Positions 54,800 through 64,000 of a DNA stretch of 64,000 bases are shown one piece after another; positions within the stretch are counted from its first letter, which is position 1; each line of letters starts with the position of its first letter. The DNA comes from Isoetes taiwanensis (taxonomy: Eukaryota > Streptophyta > Lycopodiopsida > Isoetales > Isoetaceae). The position numbers and the translations under genes are program-made. A model generated the notes under the pieces. That model was not told the DNA's origin, made no database searches, and saw nothing but the letters and a program-made list of their open reading frames with translations. Location: positions 18,802,677 through 18,866,676 of the forward strand of contig JAJEKV010000011.1 of the NCBI GenBank assembly GCA_021234155.1, read 5' to 3'.

Positions 54800-56290
54800 A
54801 GAGATGTTGCCAATGGACCAAGACTTCAAGGAAGCATGGGCAAGCCTTTCTAAGGAGGCAAGAACGGACAAAGAGAGGGAAACCTTCAAGCATTTTAAGA
54901 AGGAAGGTAACTTATTGTACCATAAGAACAAATCGTGCATAACAGAGTCATCCGAAATCAGGAAGTTAATACCCCATGACACGCACAATAGTCCAATAGC
55001 CGGCCATGCAGGTTCCATGAAAACCTACTTCAAGATAAGAAGTAGCTACTATTAGCCTGGCATAAAGAAGTAGATAGCCAAGTACATTCGAGAATGTCAG
55101 CTATGTCAGCAGACGAAGGTAGAGCAACTTCGAATTCCAAGAGTGTTGGAGCCATTGCCAATGCCAAATGCCAAATGGGTAATAAGCATGGACTTCATAA
55201 CAGGGCTCCCAAGAACCATAAGGGGCAAGGACGTCTTAATGGTGGTACTCGACAAGTTGTCAAAAATGGCGCATTTTGTGCCAGGAGGACCACGAATACG
55301 ACATTGGATATCCCCGTGTTGTTCACAAAGGAGATCTTCTGACTCCATGGGATGCCAAGGGAGATTATCTCTGATAGGGACTCGAAGTTCATGAGTGCAT
55401 TCTAGCAAGACCTCTTCACCATCATCCAGACGAAGCTGTCGATGAGCACGTCATATCACCCTCAGACGGATGGGCAGACGGAGCGTATGAATCGGATACT
55501 TGAAGATAGGTTGAGGAATTATGTCTGGAACAAGCAATCAAAGTGGGACGATTATATTCACTTGGTGGAGTTTGCATACAATAGCATCAAGCAGGAGTCG
55601 TCTCAAATGTCACCGTTCATGATCAACTACGGCTATCAATGTTTGACCCCAGACACTTGGCACAATCCCGTTTCCAAGGTAGAAGTATCCCAGCAAATGC
55701 TAGCCGACATGCAATAATTGGTGGAAGAAGTGAGAGGATATCTTCTAACAGCAAGAAGCCGACAGAAGAGTGTAGCCAATAAGCACAGAACAGTAAGAGA
55801 GTTCCAAGTAGGGGACAATATATAACTGAAGATCAAAGTCAAACAAGCGAAGCTCCGCATCGGCAATTGCAAGAAGCTTGCTTCAAGATGGGTGGGGCTG
55901 TTCAGAATAACCAAAAGAGTAGGTAACCAATCCTACAAGTTGGATCTGCTAGCATATCTCAAAGTCCATAGGGTGTTCCAGGTAAGTCTTCTGAAGAGGT
56001 ATACTCCTAATCTAGAGGAAGTATTGGAGACAACAGAGTTACTGGAAATGACGGACGACCAACTCGAGATCGTCCCAGAGGTTCTTCTTGACAGGTCCTA
56101 CAAGAAAACAAGAAGATCCCAATTTCTCCAATACCTAGTGAAATGGACGCACTTACCTGTGGAAGACACTACGTGAGTACTGTAATCAGATTTGGAGAAG
56201 CAATACCTCCAATTCATGGAGCAATGCAAAGGTCGACTCGTCACCGAAGTAGTCGACACCGAACCGATAGGTGAGGGTGAGGTAGATTAA
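54800..56290 (+). mobile_element. Ty3-gypsy chromovirus remnant: integrase and chromodomain
   Basis: Frame pieces show the integrase finger region (HNSPIAGHAGSMKTYFKI ... IRECQLCQQTKVEQL), the core WVISMDFITGLPRTIRGKD and STSYHPQTDGQTERMNRILE. Next come FAYNSIKQESSQMSPF and a C-terminal VGLFRITKRVGNQSYKLDL / HRVFQVSLLKRY. A chromodomain (VPEVLLDRSYKKTRRSQFLQ, YLVKWTHLP) loses its next Trp to TGA (TACGTGAG at 56170). The first half (gag, protease, RT) is absent. A chromodomain after integrase defines chromoviruses. No LTR pair was found. Confidence 0.88.
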
Positions 56291-56925
56291 GAAGTCTACT
56301 TCCGCCGCCATGGAAGTAGACGAAATTGAGAGATAAGAGGTCATTTAATTCATGCATTGATAGGAAAAGCACCTCTAGTCAATGCCTATTATGGGGAGGA
56401 CGCCATCCTCCACGCCAAGGGTGACGAAAGGTGTAGGCATGAGTGATCATCTTAGGCATTATAGGGCGCTGTCTCCACGGCCACGATGGAAGAAGCATCA
56501 TCTTCCTATGCCGAGAGATTAGTCTTGCATCCATATTTATTGTTTACATTTGGTTTTTCTGACATTCCAAAAACTTTTTGGATTTTTTTTCCAGGTTACT
56601 TTGCCTATGGTTCTGGGATTTTTTAATGCAAGAAATGTTTTCTGGTCATCCAAAAATCGAAAATTTTAGAAAGCTATGATTTCTGGAGTTTTTCCTGCGA
56701 TGTTCTGTTTTTGGAAATCTTTTGGTGAAGACCGAGCATGGAAGACACATGTTTCCTAGCCTACAAGGACGTGAATCGCTGGTGGTTTCTCAACTTGGCC
56801 AAGATAGATATTATTTATTTATTGTTTATCCCAAAGAATTTTCTGCAGGCAGATTTGGGTGACTTCGCCTAGGGTAATGCTTTAATTTCTTTGCTCCTTT
56901 GCCAAGCATTCTACGGTTTGTGCAG
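56291..56925. other. Probable 3' part of the gypsy remnant and spacer
   Basis: Non-coding with no LTR boundary identified. A possible mini-exon (GCAGATTTGGGTGACTTCGC after CTGCAG, about 56850) could belong to the gene starting at 56926, but I cannot show it. Confidence 0.35.
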
Positions 56926-59240
56926 GAACAAAAACATCTAAGAAGGGTCAAAAGCGAAATGGGGAAGATGGTTTAAGGCAGGTAATTCCTTTGCCTCATA
57001 TAGTTTCATTTTTGCCGTCTTTGCCTGCATCGGCCACCAGGTTTTCTTGAGGCTTAGATTTAACTCTTCCTAGCTATCTGTTTACAGGTGAAATATGAAA
57101 GAGCGGATTTCCCTTCTGTTATCGCCAGTTGTGGCCTTTCTCTTCTCCCGTTCTATAAACTAATATTCCAGCAAGGATTCATAAACGACTATAGCAAGAA
57201 GGTATTTCATCTGTTATGATTGACATTTATTTATTCTTTGCATTTGGCAGGTGCAGATAAACATAATGTTTTAACACTGGAGCTATATCAGACATATCCT
57301 AATTCTTGCCTTATTGTTTGATATGTATATTGTAATTTAGGCAAGATGACTCATTTTACGTTGTAAGATTTATACAGACTATTGGAGTATATGGTTATAG
57401 AGTAATAGAGTCATATTTGATCCCTCAACACCATTTGCAGGTCATGTTTGAGAAATTTAAAGGTGCTATTTGATGTAGATTATGGAGATCCAGACATATT
57501 GACTAGCATAACTGTATTTTAGATCTCGAATACCCTTAGATTTTTTAATATCTTTTATCCATCCACTGCCTCATTGTCATAGATGCCACATTTTGAAACT
57601 GTATCCTTCCTCGAATGTGTTTCTATTGAAATTTATTGGAATAGAATCTTAATCTCCTCAGGAGGCTTATTGTATTTGAAGTCTCCTTAGCAGGCTTATT
57701 GTATTCGAATCAGGTATTCTGGCTGTTACATTCTATTTTAAACATTTTTAAACATTCATGGGGCATTCAACAATTGGCCATAGCCAAAAGCATACAATCT
57801 TGCATCTTTCTTTTTTCTAATTGAATGATACAGGAAAATGTAGGAGCTTCATGGGTTTGTGTCTGAGGATATGGAGCATCATATGCTACATTTTGTGCTA
57901 CATATCATGATTAGAAGAGGCAATTATTAGACGGGACAAGCATAGCAGAATTGTTGGAGCACGTTATAGACATTTTTGAATTTCTTATGAACATGAGCAC
58001 AGGGCATTCTACATCTCTCATAGGTTTGAGTTGATATTGGAATAAAGTTTATGGAAAAACTCTCAGGTAACATGTCTCGGCGCATTCACGTTTCTGAAGC
58101 CAATGTTTTTTCTATCAGGCCAATGAAATATGTTGGCTAATTGTATTGTCCTTTATTTTTATTTTTCCAGTTCAAGCTCTCATGCATTGCGTCTCTAATT
58201 CAAAGGGCATCCCTGACTACGTCAACATTTTGTTGAGATTTTTTCTTGCATTGTAGCTCAATCATGATGCAAGTTGATATGAGCAAATATCTGCCACTAA
58301 CAAAGTGAAAGTATAAAATGTTCATTTTAAGGCATGATCATCTTGCTCTCAAAACACAAGGTAAGGATGCTTTAATGTTTAATTTTTATTTTATTTTATT
58401 TTTGCTTAATTTCCTTAGCTTCAGTCATGCTCTCTTATGTTTATGGCGATTCCTAGGGGTTTCGAGGTCAAGGACTTCTGAAATTTCGAGGTCAAGGATT
58501 TCAAGTTTGTATTTCCTGTGACAGGTTTAGCCGCATTACAGTTTGCATATGATGCTCGCATTAAAGCTCAATCATGATTCAATATGAGCAAACATATGCC
58601 ATCATTAGAGTGCAAGCATAGAATGTTGATTCTATGGCATGCAAGTTACTGTTGCTTCTAGCAGATTGGTCGTTCTTGCTCTTAGAACACAGGATGAGGA
58701 TGTTAAATGTCTTTAATCCTCCTTAATTTCCCTAGCTTCAATAATGTTCTCTTATGTTTATAGATTTTCTTAGGGTTTTTGAGGTAAAGGACTTCTCTAA
58801 CATTTGTGTTCGATTTCGAATGGCTGTTTCCTGCACAGGTTCAACTGCATCACAGTTTTTCACATGATGCTCAGATGCAAATAACAGGTATATATCAAAT
58901 ATTTTGTTGCTCATAGTTTGCATATGATGCTCAAGAGTCAATGCAAATGCAGCGTGGATCGATAGGATGGAAATGTTCTATGCAAACCAAGAACATCTTT
59001 AAGAGTAGAAAGCACCATATTGTATCATTTTCACTAAATATTTCAAAATTTTCATCTTTGTGGATAATTTACGCCTTCATAGTCAATGCTGGAAAAATAA
59101 AAAAATAATAATTTGTTAAAAAAATCTCCTTGAAATGTCTGCTTAATAACCACATTCTTTACCGCTTCTAATCAATGCAGCCTTGGAGAGATGGTTTAGA
59201 ATCTCTCCCATTGTTTATTAGGGCAATAGAATCTATCATG
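56926..59240 (+). CDS. Exons of an unidentified plus-strand gene
   Basis: No family recognised. 56926-56981 (AG|...CAG|GTAATT) encodes a basic TKTSKKGQKRNGEDGLRQ. 57088-57201 (ACAG|...AAG|GTATTT) encodes VKYERADFPSVIASCGLSLL then PFYKLIFQQGFINDYSKK, in phase. 57441-57462 encodes VMFEKFK, in phase, before a GTGCT donor. About 57843-58066 has ELHGFVSEDMEHHMLHFVLH and LLDGTSIAELLEHVIDIFEF, with one frame change and a TGA, ending CTCAG|GTAAC. 59181-59240 (GCAG|...ATG|GTAAGC) encodes PWRDGLESLPLFIRAIESIM. A further open segment after TTCCAG near 58173 reads VQALMHCVSNSKGIPDYVNI. The helical, repeat-like character suggests an alpha-solenoid. The LINE at 59.6 kb may sit in its next intron. Confidence 0.5.
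58256..58810. repeat. Direct duplication within an intron
   Basis: 58256-58500 and 58565-58800 share gctcaatcatgat, atgagcaaa, tctcttatgtttat and gaggtcaaggacttct-type blocks in the same order, moderately diverged. Both are non-coding. Confidence 0.7.
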
Positions 59241-59567
59241 GTAAGCCAAGATTATGCTTCCTCACAGTTTTTGTATTTTACTCATTTGCAAACAATGACT
59301 TGAATAATATTTATAGAGCTCTCTAAAATGTTGTCCTTGCTATTCTTATGTAACTTAGACCGATTAGATAGGTATAACGTACGTTGTTCATTCTAATAAT
59401 CGCACGAAGATTGTTGAACATTGTTCATTTTAATAATAGCAAGAAGATTTTTGAGGACGAGCCACAAAAGGCAACTGATCCACAAACGACTACCGGTATA
59501 TATTGAACAACCCATAAACACTTACCACTGTATATTGAACAACCTATAAACAAATTATAATAGCAAG

Positions 59568-59573
<6 letters not shown>
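59241..59573. other. LINE target flank with small repeats
   Basis: It contains aataatagcaagaagattttt twice (about 59432 and 59557) and a diverged third version (aataatcgcacgaagattg) at 59395, plus two copies of a gtatattgaacaacc(c/t)ataaaca block. These duplications predate or accompany the LINE insertion; no gene is recognised. Confidence 0.5.

Positions 59574-59613
<40 letters not shown>
59574..59613 (-). terminator. Poly(A) tail of minus-strand LINE
   Basis: About 40 uninterrupted T on the plus strand, i.e. the poly(A) tail of the minus-strand element. The element terminus on its own strand is TTGCCTTC before the As. Confidence 0.9.
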
Positions 59614-59614
<1 letters not shown>

Positions 59615-59809
59615 AAGGCAATGTGAGGTTTAATATTCATAACTCAAAAATTACATCACGTAGTATACCATGAGAAGTATAACCTAATATAGATAGACAA
59701 TAAGTTCATTTGCATGCTTCCTATAAAATGAAGCATAGTCATAGTCCCTGAAACTCATACATTATCGAAATGCATCAAAATGGAACTAATAGTTTTAGAG
59801 CCTATATGC

Positions 59810-60193
59810 TTACTGAGCATCAATCAGATCTTGCATAGTAAGATCTGTCACTCTTCTTCTGCCAAAAATATTCAGTAGCAGATCGAGTTTGTCAGCTCTA
59901 TAGTTTGTAAAGTCCAACAGTGCCAGCACATGAGCTTCTCTTTTCTGCTCCCATTTATGGTAAAGGTTCATGAAGTACTGCCTTAAATTATTGTGTCTCC
60001 AAGCCTCAGGTCTGTTGAGTACCTTTTTGATAGCTGAGGCATGTATCATCTCCTGTTTGAGCTGAATTAACATGTCCTCTTGCTCACCCTGAGATAGTCT
60101 GGAGAATTCATCATCCGAGTCATATGCAACTCCCATTTCTCTTTCTGCAGCTCCAACTCTATTGAGTCTCCTGACTGCACCTATGCAACACAT
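59810..60193 (-). CDS. LINE ORF3, overlapping the end of ORF2
   Basis: A 127-residue ORF from MCCIGAVRRLNRVG, overlapping the last 35 nt of ORF2 in another frame. It is acidic, then helical: AYDSDDEFSRLSQGEQEDM, LIQLKQEMIHASAIKKVL, HKWEQKREAHVLALLDF and GRRRVTDLTMQDLIDAQ. Plant L1 elements normally have two ORFs, so this is unusual. I do not recognise the protein. It could be a captured host exon or a late-acquired accessory protein. Its ATG overlap would suit reinitiation after ORF2. Confidence 0.6.
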   Translation of the reverse strand: MCCIGAVRRLNRVGAAEREMGVAYDSDDEFSRLSQGEQEDMLIQLKQEMIHASAIKKVLNRPEAWRHNNLRQYFMNLYHKWEQKREAHVLALLDFTNYRADKLDLLLNIFGRRRVTDLTMQDLIDAQ

Positions 60194-63100
60194 CAGAAAT
60201 TGTTAGGTTTAGAATAAAGAAATCATATAGCCCCTGGAATTTGCCAATGGCATGCCAGTCTTTGTCATAACCTTTCCCCTTTGCTGCTTTGTGTGTTATT
60301 GCAGAGTCAATTAGAGAGCTTAGGAAGACCTGTTTTAACCAAATTAGATTTGGTGCTTTGTTTTCAATAGCAACCCTGTTCCTATGCTTCCATATTGCCC
60401 AGCAACATAAGGCTCTCATTGTATTGAGCAACCTGCTATCAGAGTTTAGAAATTCTAACATACACGAGCACTTTTGTGGGTGTTTGAGAGCCAAGCACTC
60501 ATTTTCACTATTCATCACCTCTGGAATCCAAAAGAAATTGATATCTTTACATTTTGCATCTAAAACTGGAGGTCTATAACATAGAGCTGCCTCATTCCAG
60601 GCCTCAAACATTCTCCTCATCACAATAGACGTGTTTGGACATGGATTAAACTGAAAGAATGCTGAGTCTGGGAGATCATGTTTTAGACTGTGGCTACCTA
60701 CTGGGAATGATTCTTGTAGCCAAAATCTGATCAGTTTCATAACAGGGGATGGGGAGGAATTATAGATGGCTCTCCATATCATCTTGGCAGCCAGAGCCTG
60801 GGCCTGAGTAAACAGATCCTTACAGCCAAGTCCTCCTTCTTTCCTTGGTTTTATGAGGTCTCCCCAAGCAACCTTATGTACCCCTTGCCAGATAAAGCTC
60901 CTAAAAGCTGACTCAATTTTACTATATGATGCTTTATCACCCATTATTACTGATGAAAAATATACTTGTGTACTACTAATGACTGCATTAGCAATCTGCA
61001 CCCTCCCAGCCAGAGAAAGAGATGAAGAATACATACCAAGTTTCTTTTTAATTCTGGTAATAATAGGATCCCACATACCTCGAAGAGAGGAATTCAGAGC
61101 CAGGGGAATTCCAAGAATTGATGTACCTTCATTTCTGTTTAGGATCTTGATGCCCTGTAATGTAGTCTCCACAGTGTCCAAAATAATTGCACATTTGCTT
61201 CTATTTAGCATAACTCCAGAAATATGACCAAACCTTTCCATCATATTCAAAAAATTTGAAAGGCTATTATCCTCCTGTTTTAAAAAGACAAATGTATCAT
61301 CAGCCTGCATGAGGGAGAAAGTACCTTCATTACCTGGCAGCTCCAAACAAGTTATGTCTCCTTTTTCTTTCATATGGATTACCAGTTTAGTAACCATTTC
61401 TGCTACAATCAGGAACAGATATGGAGCCAGGGGGCATCCTTGCCTCACACCTCTTCTGCATGGGAATTGTTCTGTAGGAGTGCCATTGATTATGAGGGCA
61501 GATGAAGCCATGATGTTAAATCCATATACCTTTTGGTAAATCCTCTCTGACAATCCCAGATGAGCCATTGCCTTCTCAAGGAACTGCCAGCTAATGGTAT
61601 CATATGCCCTTTTAAAATCTAACTTGAGAAGCATGCATTCCTGACCAGATAATTTATTCCAATGAAGTCCTTCAGTTGCCCCTATGTAATTATCCAGTAT
61701 ATTCCTTTGAGCTAAAAATGCTGATTGACAAGGACTGATTACCTTCATTAGACTTAATTTAAGTCTATTGGCCAAGATTTTTGCCAGCAGTTTATATGTG
61801 GTATTTGTGAGAGAAATTGGTCTCCAGTCTCCAAGATTCATTGGATTCTCCACTTTTGGGATAAGGGTAATATGACCTGCATTAATAGCTGGATGCAAGT
61901 ATTTTGCTTTCCATGCCCCCTGAATGAATCGTATGAAGTCCTCTTTCATTAGCTCCCAAAATTCCATGTAGAATTCGGGCTGAATTCCATCTGGACCTGG
62001 ACTTTTCCCATGTGCCATGTTTTGCAGAGTTTCCTTGATCCCTTTTTCCTCGGGTACAATGAGCATGTCATCTTCCTCAATCTGTGCACCTTTGGGGATT
62101 TCCTCAAAAAACTTATTAATTTCCTGTTCATCTACCTTATAACTGCTGAATAGGTTCTTGTATTCTTTGAAGAAGAAATTCTGAATCTGTATTTGACTAT
62201 CAAAGACATTCCCATCACTATCTTTGACCTGAATAATACCATTATTTAGCATTCTGCTTTTAGCTGTCCTGAAGAAGAATGCTGACCCTGCATCATCCAT
62301 TTCATTGATGTATTTACATCTACATTTTATGGCAAGACTTTTAGCTTCAGCCTCCTCAATTCTTTTAACTTTAGATTCTAGTTCACACTCTTTCTCCTGC
62401 CAACCTATATTGTCCTTGTCCTGGAAAAGCTTTTTCCTGATCTCTCTCATTTCTTCATAAACATCCTGCTTTTCTTTCCTTTTCTTAATATTCCAATCAT
62501 ATCCCCACTTTTTGATCCACTCCTTAACCTTTTTCATTTTCTGAACAAGGGTGTTCATAGATCCAGTTAAGGGAATTTTAGGGAGATATCTGTAAAATTC
62601 AGAGAATGCTTCACAAAAATTCTTATTATGTAGCAGATCTGTATTGAACTTGAAAGGAATATTGTGCCATATCCTCTAAAAACTGAGGGAAATGATCTGA
62701 AATAAAATTCTCAATGTCACAGGAAGTTACCAAATTGTCCCAATTTTCCAGATCAGAATTCCATAGGTAAAACCTATCCAATAGACAATATGTCCTCTGT
62801 TCCCCTTTCCTCTTATTACACCAGGAATATTTGTGTGTAGATGATGGGGGAAAATATACAAAATTTGTCATTAGATTATCCCAAGCCAGCCTCTCTCCTT
62901 TAGACATGTTCAGTTGCTTCCCCATCTTCTGATCCCATATAGGTGTGTTGTTGAAGTCCCCAGCCATCAACGAATTTTTAATGTGATGATCAAGTATCCA
63001 GCTGTTAATTTGGATCCATTGCTCCCCCCTCTCAGCAGGGTCAGTCGAAGCATACACATTAATTACACCTATGATATCCTTTCCTTTTTGCAAGACTGCT

Positions 63101-63372
63101 ACAGTCCATCTTCCTCTAGGATGACAGTATTTTTCCAAACAAGAGTATCCCTGCCAAACCATACAAATACCACCCTTGGTTCCATCTGCCTTGGACCAAA
63201 CAGAATCACCATTTGGCATAATCCATTTTCCAAGATTTGCTGATTCAAAAGCTGGTAGCCTGTGTTCTTGGAGCAGTACTATATCAGCTTTCATTTCTTT
63301 TAAAGCAATTAGGGCTCTCTTTCTTTTGAGAGGACCTTTAATCCCTCTCATATTCCAAGTGGTGATCTTCAT
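60159..63372 (-). CDS. LINE ORF2: endonuclease and reverse transcriptase, one frameshift
   Basis: It makes the target nick and reverse-transcribes element RNA. Endonuclease part (63372-62626): MKITTWNMRGIKG, VLLQEHRL, MAGDFNNTPI, YSWCN, LLDRFY and ISDHFP, all the expected APE-type blocks. A single frame change near 62670-62690 is followed by IWHNIPFKFNTDLLHNKN and the main ORF (62558-60159). That ORF has GKSPGPDGIQPEFYMEFW, ITLIPKVENP, GDWRPISLTN, LLKLDFKRAYDTISWQFL, RRGVRQGCPLAPYLF, the catalytic MQADDTFVFLK, and SLSLAGRVQIANAVI. The catalytic box reads QADD rather than the more common FADD. The C-terminal zf-RVT finger is weak; WAIWKHRNRVA is present near the end. Confidence 0.92.
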
Positions 63373-63444
63373 TATGCTACAACTTTCTTTACCCCCTGAC
63401 TTCTTAGATTTAGAGCAGGGCTGTTTTTAGTAAATTGAACTTTC

Positions 63445-64000
63445 CTAGTCCCTTTCTTTCTTGGTAAAGGGGTGTAGAACCTGTCCCCCCGTGTCCTCAC
63501 TCATGGAATTTTCTTTCCCTTGAGCTTGGTTAACAGACTTGATCATTATGGTTGGACTTATTGGCCTGTTGACTTGCTTCAAGGTGTCAACTACCAGGCC
63601 ATGATCTGAAGTGTTATCCTGCTGGGCATTTTGGACCATCCCGTGGCCAAGTGGACTTACAGGGTCATTGGTCTTCTTCTCATCCTTCCTTGCATGATGT
63701 GGAGTATAGAACTTTTCACCATTACAGTCAATCATATTCTGCCCCAATGGACTTATTGGCCTGTTGAGCATCTCAACACTCAGGCCATCAGTAGGCTTAT
63801 TTCCTTGCTGACAGTCCAGCCCCCGGCACTGTGGACTTACAGGGTCACTGGATTGGAGTTTATCTTCCTTAGTTGGAGTATGGAATTGAAGCAATGGACT
63901 TATTGGTCTACTGATCATCTCAGTTACCAGGCCATTGGATTGCAAAGAGTCTCCCAACAAAGAAAATAGAAAACGCTTCCAAAATCATATGAAGAAAACT
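63445..64000 (-). CDS. LINE ORF1, C-terminal part, Pro/Ser repeat region (partial)
   Basis: Open to the right edge of the window, so the N-terminus is outside. The visible 170 residues form a tandem module: RPISPL ... (F/Y)(H/Y)TP ... DPVSP occurs twice, plus a third NRPISP. The block GLVTEM / GLSVEML / GLVVDTL sits before each RPISP. This follows the position of the low-complexity tail after DUF4283 in plant LINE ORF1. It ends TKKERD before a stop at 63445, 72 nt before the ORF2 start. Confidence 0.75.

Larger units (their letters stand above)
59574..64000 (-). mobile_element. L1-type LINE, minus strand, 5' end beyond the window
   Basis: Reading leftwards: end of ORF1 (to 63445), ORF2 (63372-60159), an overlapping ORF3 (60193-59810), a 3' UTR of about 200 bp and a 40-nt poly(A). 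The coding parts are almost intact, with one visible frameshift in ORF2, and the tail is long. It is probably a young insertion. The 5' target duplication cannot be checked here. Confidence 0.95.

Noticed and set aside
59425-59640. Short ORF with poly-Lys
   Set aside because: It is a translation of the LINE poly(A) tail.

Overview
This window looks like nuclear DNA of a land plant. The coding pieces are intron-split with canonical GT/AG borders, and transposable elements dominate: L1-type LINEs, a second kind of non-LTR element, Ty1-copia, a Ty3-gypsy chromovirus and a tRNA-derived SINE. A nitrate/peptide transporter (NPF) gene of plant type is present. Low gene density and heavy LINE content would suit a large-genome non-flowering plant such as a fern, lycophyte or gymnosperm, but that is inference; nothing here fixes the species.

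Layout. 1-4.3 kb: exon-like pieces of an unidentified minus-strand gene, then a minisatellite. 5.1-7.1 kb: a four-exon NPF transporter gene, broken as sequenced. 7.1-10.6 kb: tandem duplications and a TPR-like minus-strand exon. 10.65-16.5 kb: an L1-type LINE with poly(A). 17.7-36.5 kb: a 9.4-kb unit present twice, head to tail. Each unit holds a decayed SWIM zinc-finger (MULE-related) gene, a glutamate synthase (GOGAT) N-terminal fragment, two fragments of a non-LTR element, and a foldback element containing an inserted LINE fragment. 36.5-44.3 kb: more pieces of the same non-LTR family and an unidentified coding exon. 44.8-51.4 kb: a Ty1-copia element with identical LTRs, a 5-bp target duplication, many coding lesions, and about 1.8 kb of unrelated coding DNA between gag and protease. 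51.7-53.9 kb: a minus-strand gene of at least four exons whose phases match. 54.2 kb: a SINE with a perfect 17-bp target duplication. 54.8-56.3 kb: a chromovirus integrase/chromodomain remnant. 56.9-59.2 kb: exons of an unidentified plus-strand gene. 59.6-64 kb: an L1-type LINE on the minus strand that runs off the right edge, with a nearly intact ORF2 and an overlapping third ORF.

Main conclusion. The two 9.4-kb units differ mostly at CAG/CTG sites, and which unit is garbled switches from block to block. Several lesions in the NPF gene also fall where the family expects a CAG-containing codon. This looks more like base-calling error at methylated CHG sites than biological decay, so pseudogene calls and duplication-age estimates in this window should be treated with caution.
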